Positions 16,301 through 24,119 of a stretch of 64,000 nt of DNA are shown in pieces. The stretch is taken from the NCBI RefSeq assembly GCF_016862795.1, contig NZ_BONQ01000083.1, positions 247,322-311,321 of the forward strand, read 5' to 3'. Position 1 is the first letter of the stretch, and each line of letters begins with the position of its first letter. Position numbers and translations under genes: made by a program. The notes beneath the pieces are model-generated. The model made no database searches and had not been told where the DNA came from. It was given only the letters and a program-made list of their open reading frames with translations. This stretch comes from Dactylosporangium siamense. GTDB taxonomy: Bacteria; Actinomycetota; Actinomycetes; Mycobacteriales; Micromonosporaceae.

Positions 16301-17852
16301 AGGCGTAGTGCCACGGTTTGCCGGTTTGACGGTACTCCGTCGTCGGTACCAGTGGCGCGTCGTGCTCCATCCGGTCCAGGTAGAGGCGCCCGTCGAGGTG
16401 GTCGATCTCGTGGGCCACCAGGCGGGCCAGGGCGCGCTCGAACACCGTCGTGATCGTCGTGCCGTCGAGGCTCTCGCTCTGCACGGTGATCTTCAGCGGG
16501 CGCCGCACCAGCCCCCGGACGTCGAAGAACGACAGGCAGCCCTCGAACTGCTCGTCGGCGTCGCCGGACTCGGCCACGACCTTCGGGTTGATCAGCACGA
16601 TCTGCTCCGCGTCAGGCTCCGCCGGGCGGATGACCGCCACCGCCAGCCCCGGACCGAGTTGCGGGGCGGCGAGCCCCACGCCCTTCACGAAAGGGTGCAG
16701 CGCCTCGATCCGGTCCAGCGCCGTGGACAGCTGGTCGATGACATCCTCGGCCCGCGCCGACTCCCCGGGCAGGTCCAGCCGGCGGACCGGCCGGTCGAGG
16801 CCGGCGTCGCCGCGCTGGATCACGCCGGCCGCGCGCATCGCGTCACTCGAGGCCGGCTGCACGAAAGGGGGCTCCTCCCAGTCGTCCGGCTGCTCCACCG
16901 CCCCCTCGGGCCGGGTGCCCCGGAAGCGCCACTCGAGGCGGTAGCGGTCGTGCAGGGTCGCCTGCTCGGTGTGCCACGAGAAGACCGCCCGCCCGTCGGC
17001 GGACAGCTCCTGGGTGATGGGGGTGCGCAGCGGCACCTCCTCCGCCGACAGTGAGGTCTGCACGCCCCAGACGACCGGCCGCATCCGCGCCGGGAACTCG
17101 ACCTCGATGGTGAGCTGCCGGGTGGGCAGGCGGACGGTGCGCTGGAACCAGTGGCCCCACTTCTCGACGCTGATGTGCCACGAGTACGCGATGGTGGTGC
17201 GCTGCCCCGGGTACAGCGGGAAGCGCCCCTGCGCGTTCTCGAACAGCAGCCACGCCTCCTTGAGCGCGTCCCGGTCGGTCTTGGACCGCCAGTCCATGGG
17301 CTCACCCGCGCACGACGCGACCATCGCCAGCTCGTCCCACGACATGGGGTGGTCGCGGTGATGGCGGTTGGAGCGCGCGGGATCGTCCGGGTAGCGGTCC
17401 ACGGAGATCCGCACCAGGTAGCGCGTGACCGGCTCGGTGCCGGCGTTGTACAGCGCACGGCGGACCGTGCACCGGTATTTGCCGTCGACGTAGGACAGCC
17501 GGGCGGTCTCCCGCTCGACGACCAGTCCCGTGCCAGGCGGCAGCCACTGATCCGGCACCGGCGGGTCACGGCCGGGCAGCCCGACCCGGCTCCGGGCGGT
17601 TGCGCGCAGTTCGTCGTATTCCTTGTACCGCTGCCAAACGGCGCCACCGCTCTGCAGGATGGCCTCGGCGCGCCGGGCGAAGTCCTCGGTGGGGCGGTGC
17701 CGGCGGGCCTCGACATGGCTCACGTAGGAGGCGTCGAACCCCATCGCGGCGGCCAGCTGCTTCTTGGACATGCCGCGCTCGATGCGCCACCGCGCGAACT
17801 CCGCGACGAACGCCTCTGACGCCCGCTGCACGGGAGAGTCGCTCGTTGTCAT
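16299..17852 (-). CDS. XRE helix-turn-helix / peptide deformylase fusion
   Basis: A 517-residue three-part protein. Residues about 10-75 form an XRE-type HTH (RGMSKKQLAAAMGFDASYVSHVE). Residues 100-340 are a beta-rich region without a family I recognise, with repeated Trp/Tyr-containing strands. Residues 370-517 are a peptide deformylase-like domain with GVGLAAPQ at 391, EGCLS at 437 and HEIDH at 481, so all three metal and catalytic motifs are intact. Free deformylases are about 170-220 residues; fusion to a DNA-binding domain suggests a regulator that senses or processes formylated peptides. The ATG at 17852 is preferred over an upstream frame that covers the promoter. It is divergent from the iron-boxed fhuF-like gene. 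Confidence 0.85.
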   Translation of the reverse strand: MTTSDSPVQRASEAFVAEFARWRIERGMSKKQLAAAMGFDASYVSHVEARRHRPTEDFARRAEAILQSGGAVWQRYKEYDELRATARSRVGLPGRDPPVPDQWLPPGTGLVVERETARLSYVDGKYRCTVRRALYNAGTEPVTRYLVRISVDRYPDDPARSNRHHRDHPMSWDELAMVASCAGEPMDWRSKTDRDALKEAWLLFENAQGRFPLYPGQRTTIAYSWHISVEKWGHWFQRTVRLPTRQLTIEVEFPARMRPVVWGVQTSLSAEEVPLRTPITQELSADGRAVFSWHTEQATLHDRYRLEWRFRGTRPEGAVEQPDDWEEPPFVQPASSDAMRAAGVIQRGDAGLDRPVRRLDLPGESARAEDVIDQLSTALDRIEALHPFVKGVGLAAPQLGPGLAVAVIRPAEPDAEQIVLINPKVVAESGDADEQFEGCLSFFDVRGLVRRPLKITVQSESLDGTTITTVFERALARLVAHEIDHLDGRLYLDRMEHDAPLVPTTEYRQTGKPWHYA

Positions 17853-18047
17853 GTCCGGCCCAGCCCGCAGGGAGACGGCCCCTGCTCGATCAGTGTCCCT
17901 GGGGGACGCAGCCGAACAGGTCAAGCGGACAATTTGCCGACAAAAGGGTTGACAACACCACCTCATCGGCGTTGATCAACCTTCCGAGTTCAGCAACACG
18001 CTTGTGCAAAGTCACACAAAGTTACGACGGATGACAGACAATCCTAG

Positions 18048-18066
18048 AGTGGTTAGGCTTACCTAA
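18048..18066 (+). promoter_or_regulatory. DtxR/IdeR-type iron box upstream of fhuF-like gene
   Basis: The 19-bp site (core GGTTAGGCTTACCTAA) agrees at 15 of 19 positions with the actinobacterial iron box TTAGGTTAGGCTAACCTAA. It lies 11 bp before the first possible GTG and about 134 bp before the preferred start of the ferric-reductase gene. Derepression under iron limitation is expected from the IdeR/DmdR1 paradigm. Confidence 0.8.
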
Positions 18067-18199
18067 TCGCTGTATCGTGAGCGCTTGGCATGCACGTCTG
18101 GGGGTATCGGCCGGTGGTGAGCACCGCACACACGCAGTCGACGAGCGCCGCGCCGCGGCGCCCCCGCCGCGTGTCCCCCGGCCGAATCGGCGACCCAAC

Positions 18200-19027
18200 G
18201 TGACCGCGCTCATCAGCCGCACGACCGCTGACCCGCTCGCGCCGGTGATCGCATCGCTCGCGCGGATGGGTATCCGGCACGGAAAAGCATCACTCCAGGG
18301 GCTGTCGACCGGACTGGTCACCGCTGACCTCCCCACTGGCACGGCGCGGTTCGACACCGGCCGGACGCCCGGCTGGCGCAACGCCGGCGAGCTGCTGACC
18401 GCCGATGGCGTCCGCGACTGGCTCGACGCCGCCGCGGGGCGCTGGAGCGCCCAGCCGCACGCGGCCGCCGCCCTGGCCTGGAAGTGCTACTCCTACTGGC
18501 TGGCCCTGCCGGCCGTGATCGGCTTCGCGACCTCGCGCCGCGTGCCGCTGATGACGCCGGACCACGTGCTGGTCCGCTTCAGCGAGCGGCAGCCCTTCCT
18601 CACCCTCGCGCTGCGCGGTCCGGTCACCGCGGTCCTCGCGACCGACCCGATCGTCGCAACCGAGACCCCCGGCCTGCTCATCGTCGAGGACGAGGACGAG
18701 CTGCTGGGCGTCCTGCGCCGCTCGCTGGTCGACGCGCACCTGGACCCGATGCTCGACGAGGTGCGCAAACAGGCCCGCCTCAGCCGGCGGACGCTGTGGG
18801 GCTCGGTCGCCTCCGGGATCTCCTACGCGATGTCCCGCGGGTTCGTCGCGCCGCCCGACATTGTCCTGGACACCACCCACCGGGTGCTCGACGCGCTCGA
18901 CGCCGACGACCTCGTCGACCTGGCCGTGCGGGAGCAGGGCGGCCTGGACATCAAGCGGCGCACCTGCTGCCTGGCGTTCACCCTGCCCACCCCGAAGGTC
19001 TGCTCCGGCTGCTGCATCCGCCAGTAG
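18200..19027 (+). CDS. FhuF-like siderophore ferric reductase
   Basis: About 275 residues. The C-terminus carries CC-x10-C-x2-C (Cys 256, 257, 268, 271), the unusual [2Fe-2S] ligand pattern of FhuF, which reduces ferric-siderophores in the cytosol. The body contains the WKCYSYWLALPAVIGF segment typical of the family. The start is uncertain: GTG 18200 begins just before the first conserved block, whereas GTG 18077 lies directly behind the iron box and would add 41 Pro/Arg-rich residues. The iron box upstream supports the function. Only 26 bp separate it from the MEDS-STAS gene, so the three genes may be cotranscribed. Confidence 0.88.
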   Translation: MTALISRTTADPLAPVIASLARMGIRHGKASLQGLSTGLVTADLPTGTARFDTGRTPGWRNAGELLTADGVRDWLDAAAGRWSAQPHAAAALAWKCYSYWLALPAVIGFATSRRVPLMTPDHVLVRFSERQPFLTLALRGPVTAVLATDPIVATETPGLLIVEDEDELLGVLRRSLVDAHLDPMLDEVRKQARLSRRTLWGSVASGISYAMSRGFVAPPDIVLDTTHRVLDALDADDLVDLAVREQGGLDIKRRTCCLAFTLPTPKVCSGCCIRQ

Positions 19028-19053
19028 ATTCTTTTCCGGGGCCGCTGGGTAAG

Positions 19054-19926
19054 TTGAGGAACATCAACGACAGCGTCTCGACCAAGCACACCGGGCACGT
19101 CCGCCTGGGCGACCACCTGTGCCTGCCGTTCGCGAGCGATCTCGAGCAGCGCGAGGTGGTCTCCGCCTACATCGCCGACGGCCTCGTCCGCGGCGAGCGG
19201 GTGCTCTACTACTCCGACCGGACCGCGCCCGGCGCCATCGACGCGTGGCTCGACCCGCGCGGGGTCGACGGTGCCCTCGCGATGGCCCGCGGCCAGCTGG
19301 AGGTGCGCCCGGCCGCGGACGACGAGTTCGACCCCGACGTCCTCGTCGACGGCATCCGGCACGCGGTCCGCGACGCCCGCGCCGCCGGCTTCCAGGGCCT
19401 GCGCCTCACCGGCGAGATGAGCTGGGCCCTGCCCGACACCGTCCGCCTGCACGAATACGAGTCCGGGGTGGCCTCGACCGTCACCGGCTCGGACGGTCTC
19501 GCCGCGATCTGCCAGTACGACGAGCGCCTCTTCGACAAGGCGGACTTCAGTGGTCTCGTCTCCCTCCACCCCGGCCTGGTGAGCGTCGACCCGCTGCACG
19601 ACGACCGGCGGTTGCGGGTCGTGCCCACCTACTCGCCGCGCGGCCTGCGCGTCCACGGCACCGTCGACGAGCTGACCGCCGCCCCCTTCGCCGAGGCGCT
19701 CGCCCACACGGCGGACTGGCCGGAACGGGTCGTCGTCATCGACTTCGCCGACCTGCAGTTCATCGACGTCGCCGGCATCCGCACCCTCGTCCGCGCCGCC
19801 GAGGCCCTCCCACCGGACCGGACGCTGCAGGTGCGCCACCTCGCCCCGACCCTGCGCAACGTGCTGCGGATCGTCGGCTGGGACAACACCCCGGGTCTGC
19901 TCATCGTCTCGGGGGGTGCTTCGTGA
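19054..19926 (+). CDS. MEDS-STAS protein (anti-sigma factor antagonist with sensor domain)
   Basis: About 290 residues. Residues 10-175 are a MEDS domain (GDHLCLPFASDLEQREVVSAYIADGLVRGERVLYY), a RecA-fold sensory domain first seen in DcmR. Residues 190-285 form a STAS domain with LRVHGTVDELTA and the segment VVVIDFADLQFIDVAGIRTLV; the position normally phosphorylated in SpoIIAA-type antagonists falls at the Asp/Val of IDVAGI, not a clear Ser, so its switch mechanism may differ. The only plausible in-frame start is TTG 19054. The stop codon overlaps the GTG of the ATPase partner, giving a coupled partner-switching pair. Confidence 0.85.
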   Translation: MRNINDSVSTKHTGHVRLGDHLCLPFASDLEQREVVSAYIADGLVRGERVLYYSDRTAPGAIDAWLDPRGVDGALAMARGQLEVRPAADDEFDPDVLVDGIRHAVRDARAAGFQGLRLTGEMSWALPDTVRLHEYESGVASTVTGSDGLAAICQYDERLFDKADFSGLVSLHPGLVSVDPLHDDRRLRVVPTYSPRGLRVHGTVDELTAAPFAEALAHTADWPERVVVIDFADLQFIDVAGIRTLVRAAEALPPDRTLQVRHLAPTLRNVLRIVGWDNTPGLLIVSGGAS

Positions 19927-20846
19927 CACTGATCCACCAGGCGCTGCTGTTCGAATCGCCTGAGCAGTTCCTCGCCGCCGCCCTGCCCTTCATCGTCGAA
20001 GGCGTCGACCGCGGCGACACCGTCCTGGCGGTCACCTCCACCGACAACACCCGCCTCCTGCGCGAGCAGCTCAGCGGCGCCGCCGACGAGGTCACCTTCC
20101 TCGAGCCGGCCGGCTGGTTCGACTCGCCCGGCCGCACCCTCGACGCCCACCACCGCCGCATCGACGCCCTCGCCACCGAGAGCGCCTTCCTCCGGGTCAT
20201 CGGCGAGCCCGTCTGGGCCGGCCGCGACGACCTCGAGACCTCCGAATGGGGCCGGTACGAGTCCGTGGTGAACATCGCGCTCGCCGACTCCCGTGCCTGG
20301 GTCGTCTGCGGCTACGACCGCAGCAGCCTGGCCAGCGCCATCGTCGAGGACGCCCGCCGCACCCACCCCCGGCTCGCCGTCGGCACCGCCAGCGAGATCA
20401 GCGCCGACTTCACCGATCCCTCGTCCTACTACGCCTCGCGCGACACGCCGTTGACGCCGTACCCGACCACCGGCGTCGAATGGATCCCCGTCCACCCCGA
20501 CCTGGCCCCGCTCCGGCAGTTCATCGCCGACCACGCCACGCGGCTGGGCGTCGTCGCCGACCGGATCGACGACTACATCCTGGCCGTCAACGAGATCGCC
20601 ACCAACGTCCTGCGTCACGGCGGCGGCAAGGGTGAGGTCCGCATCTGGGCCACGGACCGCAGGGTCGTCTGCGAGGTCACCGACACCGGCACCGCCACCG
20701 GCAACTTCCTGGGCTTCCTGCGCGCCGGCCCGCACTCGGAGCGGGGGCACGGGCTGTGGATCGCGCGGCAGATCTGCGACCTGATGGAGATGCGTACCGG
20801 CTCCTCGGGGACGACGGTGCGGTTGCACATGCGGCGGTCGTTCTAG
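19923..20846 (+). CDS. MEDS / HATPase_c anti-sigma regulatory kinase
   Basis: A 307-residue protein. Residues 1-165 are again a MEDS-type domain (QFLAAALPFIVEGVDRGDTVLAV). Residues 185-307 are an RsbW/SpoIIAB-type ATPase with N-box NEIATNVLRHG, G1 motif EVTDTG and G2-like region ERGHGLWIARQICD. It should bind, and perhaps phosphorylate, the STAS partner and hold a sigma factor or other target. GTG 19923 overlaps the TGA of the upstream gene. No sigma gene is adjacent, so the target lies elsewhere. A 4 x 15-bp repeat and a terminator follow directly. Confidence 0.88.
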   Translation: MTLIHQALLFESPEQFLAAALPFIVEGVDRGDTVLAVTSTDNTRLLREQLSGAADEVTFLEPAGWFDSPGRTLDAHHRRIDALATESAFLRVIGEPVWAGRDDLETSEWGRYESVVNIALADSRAWVVCGYDRSSLASAIVEDARRTHPRLAVGTASEISADFTDPSSYYASRDTPLTPYPTTGVEWIPVHPDLAPLRQFIADHATRLGVVADRIDDYILAVNEIATNVLRHGGGKGEVRIWATDRRVVCEVTDTGTATGNFLGFLRAGPHSERGHGLWIARQICDLMEMRTGSSGTTVRLHMRRSF

Positions 20847-20855
20847 TTTCTTCGT

Positions 20856-20915
20856 TCTTCTATGTCGGGCTTTTCTTTGTCAGGCTTTTCTTTGTGGGGC
20901 TCTTCTTTGTGGGGC
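20856..20915 (+). repeat. Four tandem 15-bp repeats after a stop codon
   Basis: Units TCTTCTATGTCGGGC, TTTTCTTTGTCAGGC, TTTTCTTTGTGGGGC and TCTTCTTTGTGGGGC are contiguous. They start 10 bp after the stop codon of the ATPase gene and run into the terminator stem. They are pyrimidine-rich on the plus strand and not part of a gene. Confidence 0.85.
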
Positions 20916-20939
20916 GGTGCCCCGCGCGGGCACCGCCCC
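20911..20939 (+). terminator. Terminator after the MEDS operon
   Basis: A perfect 12-bp stem GGGGCGGTGCCC/GGGCACCGCCCC with a 5-nt loop. It follows the 15-bp tandem repeats and probably ends the fhuF/MEDS transcript. Confidence 0.75.
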
Positions 20940-21100
20940 TGACGTGCGTCCCGTGGACTACCCCCAGCGCACGGGATTCCTGCGGCGTGGGACCGTGTTG
21001 ATCGGCCACCACCTCCCCCCTCGGTTGACGCCCAGTTACCTTTGCATTACGCAAGATGCGTTCACCATCAGCAGACCGGCGTACCCCATTGGATGGACAC

Positions 21101-21607
21101 GTGACCGCCTCCTTCTTCGAAGCCGAAGGCCCGCCCGAGGCGGAGTTCCACCCCGGCATCGCCCGGCGCATGGCCCACAAGACGGTCGCCGCAGGTGCCC
21201 TGATCAGGGATCCGTCCGACCGGATCCTGTTCGTGGTGCCCAACTACAAGCCCTACCTGGACCTGCCCGGCGGCATCGTCGAGCCCGGCGAACCCCCGTC
21301 CGCCGCCTGCCGCCGTGAAGTACTCGAAGAAGTAGGGCTCGACCGCCCGACCGGCCGCCTCCTGGTCGTCGACTGGACCCCGGGCCGCGGCCCCTGGAGC
21401 GACCAGGTCCAGTTCGTCTTCGACGGCGGCATCCTCGACCCGGCCACTGTTCTGCGCCCCGCCGCCGACGAACTCACCGGCATCCAGTGGCTCCCCCTGG
21501 ACGCCGCCCAGATCCGCGCATCCCTGCACCGCCGCCTGTCGTTGGCATTGACAGCACTCACCACCGGCACCCCGATCCACGCCGAGATGGGCCACCGCTA
21601 CCTCTAG
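21101..21607 (+). CDS. Nudix hydrolase
   Basis: A 168-residue protein with a complete Nudix box: GGIVEPGE, then CRREVLEEVGL, matching GX5EX7REVXEEXGU. The family cleaves nucleoside diphosphates linked to another group, using Mg2+ bound by the REVxEE glutamates. The flanking strands KTVAAGALI and DQVQFVFDGG fit the fold. The substrate cannot be told. GTG 21101 has a weak GGATGG upstream; ATG 21056 is an alternative that adds 15 residues. No terminator follows. Confidence 0.88.
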   Translation: MTASFFEAEGPPEAEFHPGIARRMAHKTVAAGALIRDPSDRILFVVPNYKPYLDLPGGIVEPGEPPSAACRREVLEEVGLDRPTGRLLVVDWTPGRGPWSDQVQFVFDGGILDPATVLRPAADELTGIQWLPLDAAQIRASLHRRLSLALTALTTGTPIHAEMGHRYL

Positions 21608-21771
21608 CGTTACTCAACGCTCCGTCACTACCTACTCGCCTCCGAACGGGGGAACCCGGACGGCCCCACACCCCTGCTGACCAGCGCAGGAGCACGACCA
21701 TTCGTGTGCTGACGACCCAGCGCCCGACCGCGCACACTCTGTGTCGTGACACGGTTCATTGAGGAAGCAGC

Positions 21772-21939
21772 ATGATCGGCCACACGCCCCGCCACCGGGA
21801 GCCCGGCCACACCGCCAAGATGCTGCGCAAGGTGCGCTGGCTCCGGGTGACGCACCCACGCCCGTCAACAACGATCACCCTGGACCTGGATCCCGCCTGC
21901 CGCACTGCCGCGCTGTCCTCCGCGGCGGTCGCGCCGTAG
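21772..21939 (+). CDS. Small basic protein, hypothetical
   Basis: A 55-residue frame starting at an ATG with GAGGAAG six bases upstream. About 50 of 55 codons end in G or C, as expected for a real gene in this genome. The product is basic in its first half (KMLRKVRWLR) and has no domain I recognise. It is the only credible gene in the 590 bp between the Nudix gene and tRNA-Ser. It could be a chance frame. Confidence 0.4.
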   Translation: MIGHTPRHREPGHTAKMLRKVRWLRVTHPRPSTTITLDLDPACRTAALSSAAVAP

Positions 21940-22144
21940 GACCGGCCCGACCAGACCGACACCGACGGTCGTGCTCCACACCCACCACCAATAGAAACGC
22001 CTATACCCGCGGAGGCGGCCCCGGTGCGACGGAGCCGCCTCCCGCAACGTTCCGGCGCGGCGCTCTTCGATGAAGAGCGTGGGCGGGAGATGAACCAGGT
22101 CCTGTAGGAGTTCCTCGAGTGAGACCGAGGACGGGCCGACGATG

Positions 22145-22182
22145 ACGCCCGCCGAGCGGCGTTGCTGCTGCTCAGCGGGCGT
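22145..22182 (-). terminator. Probable terminator of tRNA-Ser(TGA)
   Basis: A 13-bp inverted repeat with one mismatch (ACGCCCGCCGAGC with GCTCAGCGGGCGT) and a 12-nt loop lies 16 bp downstream of the tRNA in minus-strand sense. Confidence 0.6.
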
Positions 22183-22198
22183 TTCGGCCTGGTGCTTG

Positions 22199-22286
22199 CG
22201 GAGGGCGTGGGATTCGAACCCACGGAGACGCGGAACGCCTCACCGGTTTTCAAGACCGGCGCCATCGGCCACTAGGCGAGCCCTCC
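22199..22286 (-). tRNA. tRNA-Ser (anticodon TGA)
   Basis: The 88-nt class II tRNA has acceptor GGAGGGC/GCCCTCC, a D-arm GCCTAGTGGCCGATGGC, an anticodon loop CTTGAAA, a long variable arm and T-loop GTTCGAATC. It reads UCA and related codons. No CCA is encoded. It is monocistronic. Confidence 0.97.
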
Positions 22287-22463
22287 AGCGGAACGTCGAC
22301 CAGTCTGCCAGATCGCCTCCGAGCGTTGGCGGTCACCCGTGTGAGGGACGCCGGACGTTCGGGGGGTGGTGGCGGACTGGGCGACCGCGACCAGATGACA
22401 TCGTGACACTCCGCCTCAAATGCCGCGTGACATCAGCCTGACCTGCGCAGACTCAGGGCGCAA

Positions 22464-23084
22464 GTGAAAAACCACAGGCGGGGGGCCTACGGCATGCATC
22501 TGTTCTTCAACGATCCACGGGTCGCGTACGTCACCAGGCATCGGCGGATCGTGCGGCATCCGTTGATGGCGCTGGTGGCGGGTGGGGTCGGGGTGGCGGC
22601 GCTGGGTGTGGTGATCGGTGCGGCGGGGTGGGAGCCGCCACAGCAGGGCAGGCCCGCACCGCAGGCGGCGCATCAGGGGATGGCGATGCCCGATCCGGTG
22701 CAGGACGTCAACCTGTACGGGGTGCCCGCCGCGCCGCAGCCGGTCCTGGACCTCGGTGCGCCGCCGCGGTCGCTGGCGGCACCGGCAAAGCCGCAGCAGC
22801 CGGCGAACGCGAAGGCCAAGGCCAAGGCGAAGACGGCCGAGAAGACCAGAGCGGCCACAACAGCGCCCACAACCCAGCCACCGGTGATCCCCGAACCAAC
22901 CGTGGAACCCACCAACGAACCCACCGCAGAGCCGACCCAGGAGCCAACGGCAGCACCGACGGCAGAGCCAACGGCGGCACCGACCCGCTGGCACCCGGGC
23001 GTACAACACGAATGGCCGCAGAACCATGGTCACTGGCCGTGGGAGCAGAGTCAGGCCGCGACGCCGGACGCCAGGCAGCCGTAG
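22464..23084 (+). CDS. Single-pass membrane protein with Pro/Glu/Thr-rich extracytoplasmic tail
   Basis: About 206 residues of unknown function. A short basic N-terminus (RVAYVTRHRRIVRHP) precedes one hydrophobic helix (LMALVAGGVGVAALGVVIG), so the rest is probably outside. That part is disordered: an Ala/Lys stretch, then repeats of the type EPTxEPTxAPT, and a His/Trp-rich end. GTG 22464 follows AGGGCGCAA; ATG 22494, behind a G-run, is equally possible. It ends 6 bp before the quinone oxidoreductase gene, so the two may be cotranscribed. I do not recognise a family. Confidence 0.65.
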   Translation: MKNHRRGAYGMHLFFNDPRVAYVTRHRRIVRHPLMALVAGGVGVAALGVVIGAAGWEPPQQGRPAPQAAHQGMAMPDPVQDVNLYGVPAAPQPVLDLGAPPRSLAAPAKPQQPANAKAKAKAKTAEKTRAATTAPTTQPPVIPEPTVEPTNEPTAEPTQEPTAAPTAEPTAAPTRWHPGVQHEWPQNHGHWPWEQSQAATPDARQP

Positions 23085-23090
23085 CGCAAA

Positions 23091-24056
23091 ATGGTCGGCA
23101 TGCGCGCGATCACGATCGAGCAGCCGGGCGGTCCTGAGGCACTGCGGTGGACGGAGGTCCCCGATCCGGTGCCGGCACCGGACGAGGTGCTGATCGAGGT
23201 GTGCGCGGCCGGGGTCAACCGGGCCGATCTGCTGCAGCGGCAGGGGCATTACCCGCCGCCAGCAGGAGCGCCGCCGTATCCGGGCATGGAGGTGTCGGGG
23301 CGGATCGTGGCGGTCGGGGGTGGGTCGCACCACTGGCAGGTCGGTCAGGACGTGTGTGCGCTGATCTCGGGCGGTGGGTATGCCGAGTTGGCGGTGGCTC
23401 CGGTCGGGCAGCTGCTGCCCGTGCCGCGGAATGTGCCGGTGGAAGACGCGGCCGCGCTGCCCGAGGTGGCGGCTACGGTCTTTTCCAACGTCGTGGACGT
23501 GGCGGGGATCAGGCCGGGCGAGACGCTGCTGGTGCACGGTGGCGGCAGCGGGATCGGCACGTTCGCGGTGCAGCTCGGCAAGGCGCTCGGCGCGCACGTG
23601 GTGACGACGGCGCGGCAGGGCAAGCACGAGGCGTTGACGCGGCTCGGTGCGGACCGGGTGATCGACTACACGGTTGAGGACTTCAGCGCGACGGTCAAGG
23701 CGGACGTCATCCTCGACATCATCGGCGGCGCGTATCTGGCGGGCAACGTGAAGGCGCTCAACGAGGGTGGCCGGCTCGTCGTGATCGGGATGCAGGGCGG
23801 CCGGAAGGCGGAGCTCGACCTGGGTGCGCTGCTGGCCAAGCGCGGCAGCGTGTTCGCGACGGCGTTGCGCTCGCGTTCGCTGGCGCAAAAAGCTTCAATC
23901 ATCCGTGGTGTACGGGAGGAAGTCTGGCCCCTGATCGACGAGGGCCTCATCGGGCCGGTCGTGCACAGCAGGGTGCCGCTGCCGGACGCCACCGAGGCTC
24001 ACCGGCTGATGGAGTCCAGCGAGCACTTCGGCAAGATCATTCTGACGAGGCCGTAG
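23091..24056 (+). CDS. NADPH:quinone oxidoreductase (QOR-type medium-chain dehydrogenase)
   Basis: A 321-residue zinc-independent MDR enzyme. The N-terminal GroES-like part carries AAGVNRADLLQRQGHYP, the QOR signature. The Rossmann part carries VHGGGSGIGTFAVQLGKALG, which binds NADPH. No catalytic zinc Cys/His set is present, as expected for quinone/enone reductases of the PIG3/QOR group. The first codon is ATG 23091, with ATG 23100 an alternative. It is convergent with soxR. In Streptomyces, SoxR controls a few quinone reductases, so the neighbourhood fits a response to redox-cycling compounds, although I see no SoxR box directly upstream. Confidence 0.92.
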   Translation: MVGMRAITIEQPGGPEALRWTEVPDPVPAPDEVLIEVCAAGVNRADLLQRQGHYPPPAGAPPYPGMEVSGRIVAVGGGSHHWQVGQDVCALISGGGYAELAVAPVGQLLPVPRNVPVEDAAALPEVAATVFSNVVDVAGIRPGETLLVHGGGSGIGTFAVQLGKALGAHVVTTARQGKHEALTRLGADRVIDYTVEDFSATVKADVILDIIGGAYLAGNVKALNEGGRLVVIGMQGGRKAELDLGALLAKRGSVFATALRSRSLAQKASIIRGVREEVWPLIDEGLIGPVVHSRVPLPDATEAHRLMESSEHFGKIILTRP

Positions 24057-24119
24057 TTCATTCTGACGAGGCCGTGGATCAGTCCGACGAGGCCGTGGAT
24101 CAATCTGACGAGGCCGTGG
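24036..24119. repeat. Four tandem 21-bp repeats spanning two convergent stop codons
   Basis: Units of the form ATCATTCTGACGAGGCCGTGG occupy 24036-24056, 24057-24077, 24078-24098 and 24099-24119. The first encodes the last codons and stop of the quinone oxidoreductase. The fourth, read on the minus strand, encodes the last residues of SoxR. The coding ends therefore derive from the same repeat. Confidence 0.9.

Noticed and set aside
20756..21001. Plus-strand frame reading FFVGLFFVGLFFV as a membrane peptide
   Set aside because: It starts inside the ATPase gene and the hydrophobic part is a translation of the 15-bp repeats.
21756..22265. 169-codon minus-strand frame over tRNA-Ser
   Set aside because: It overlaps a perfect tRNA and has no coding signature.
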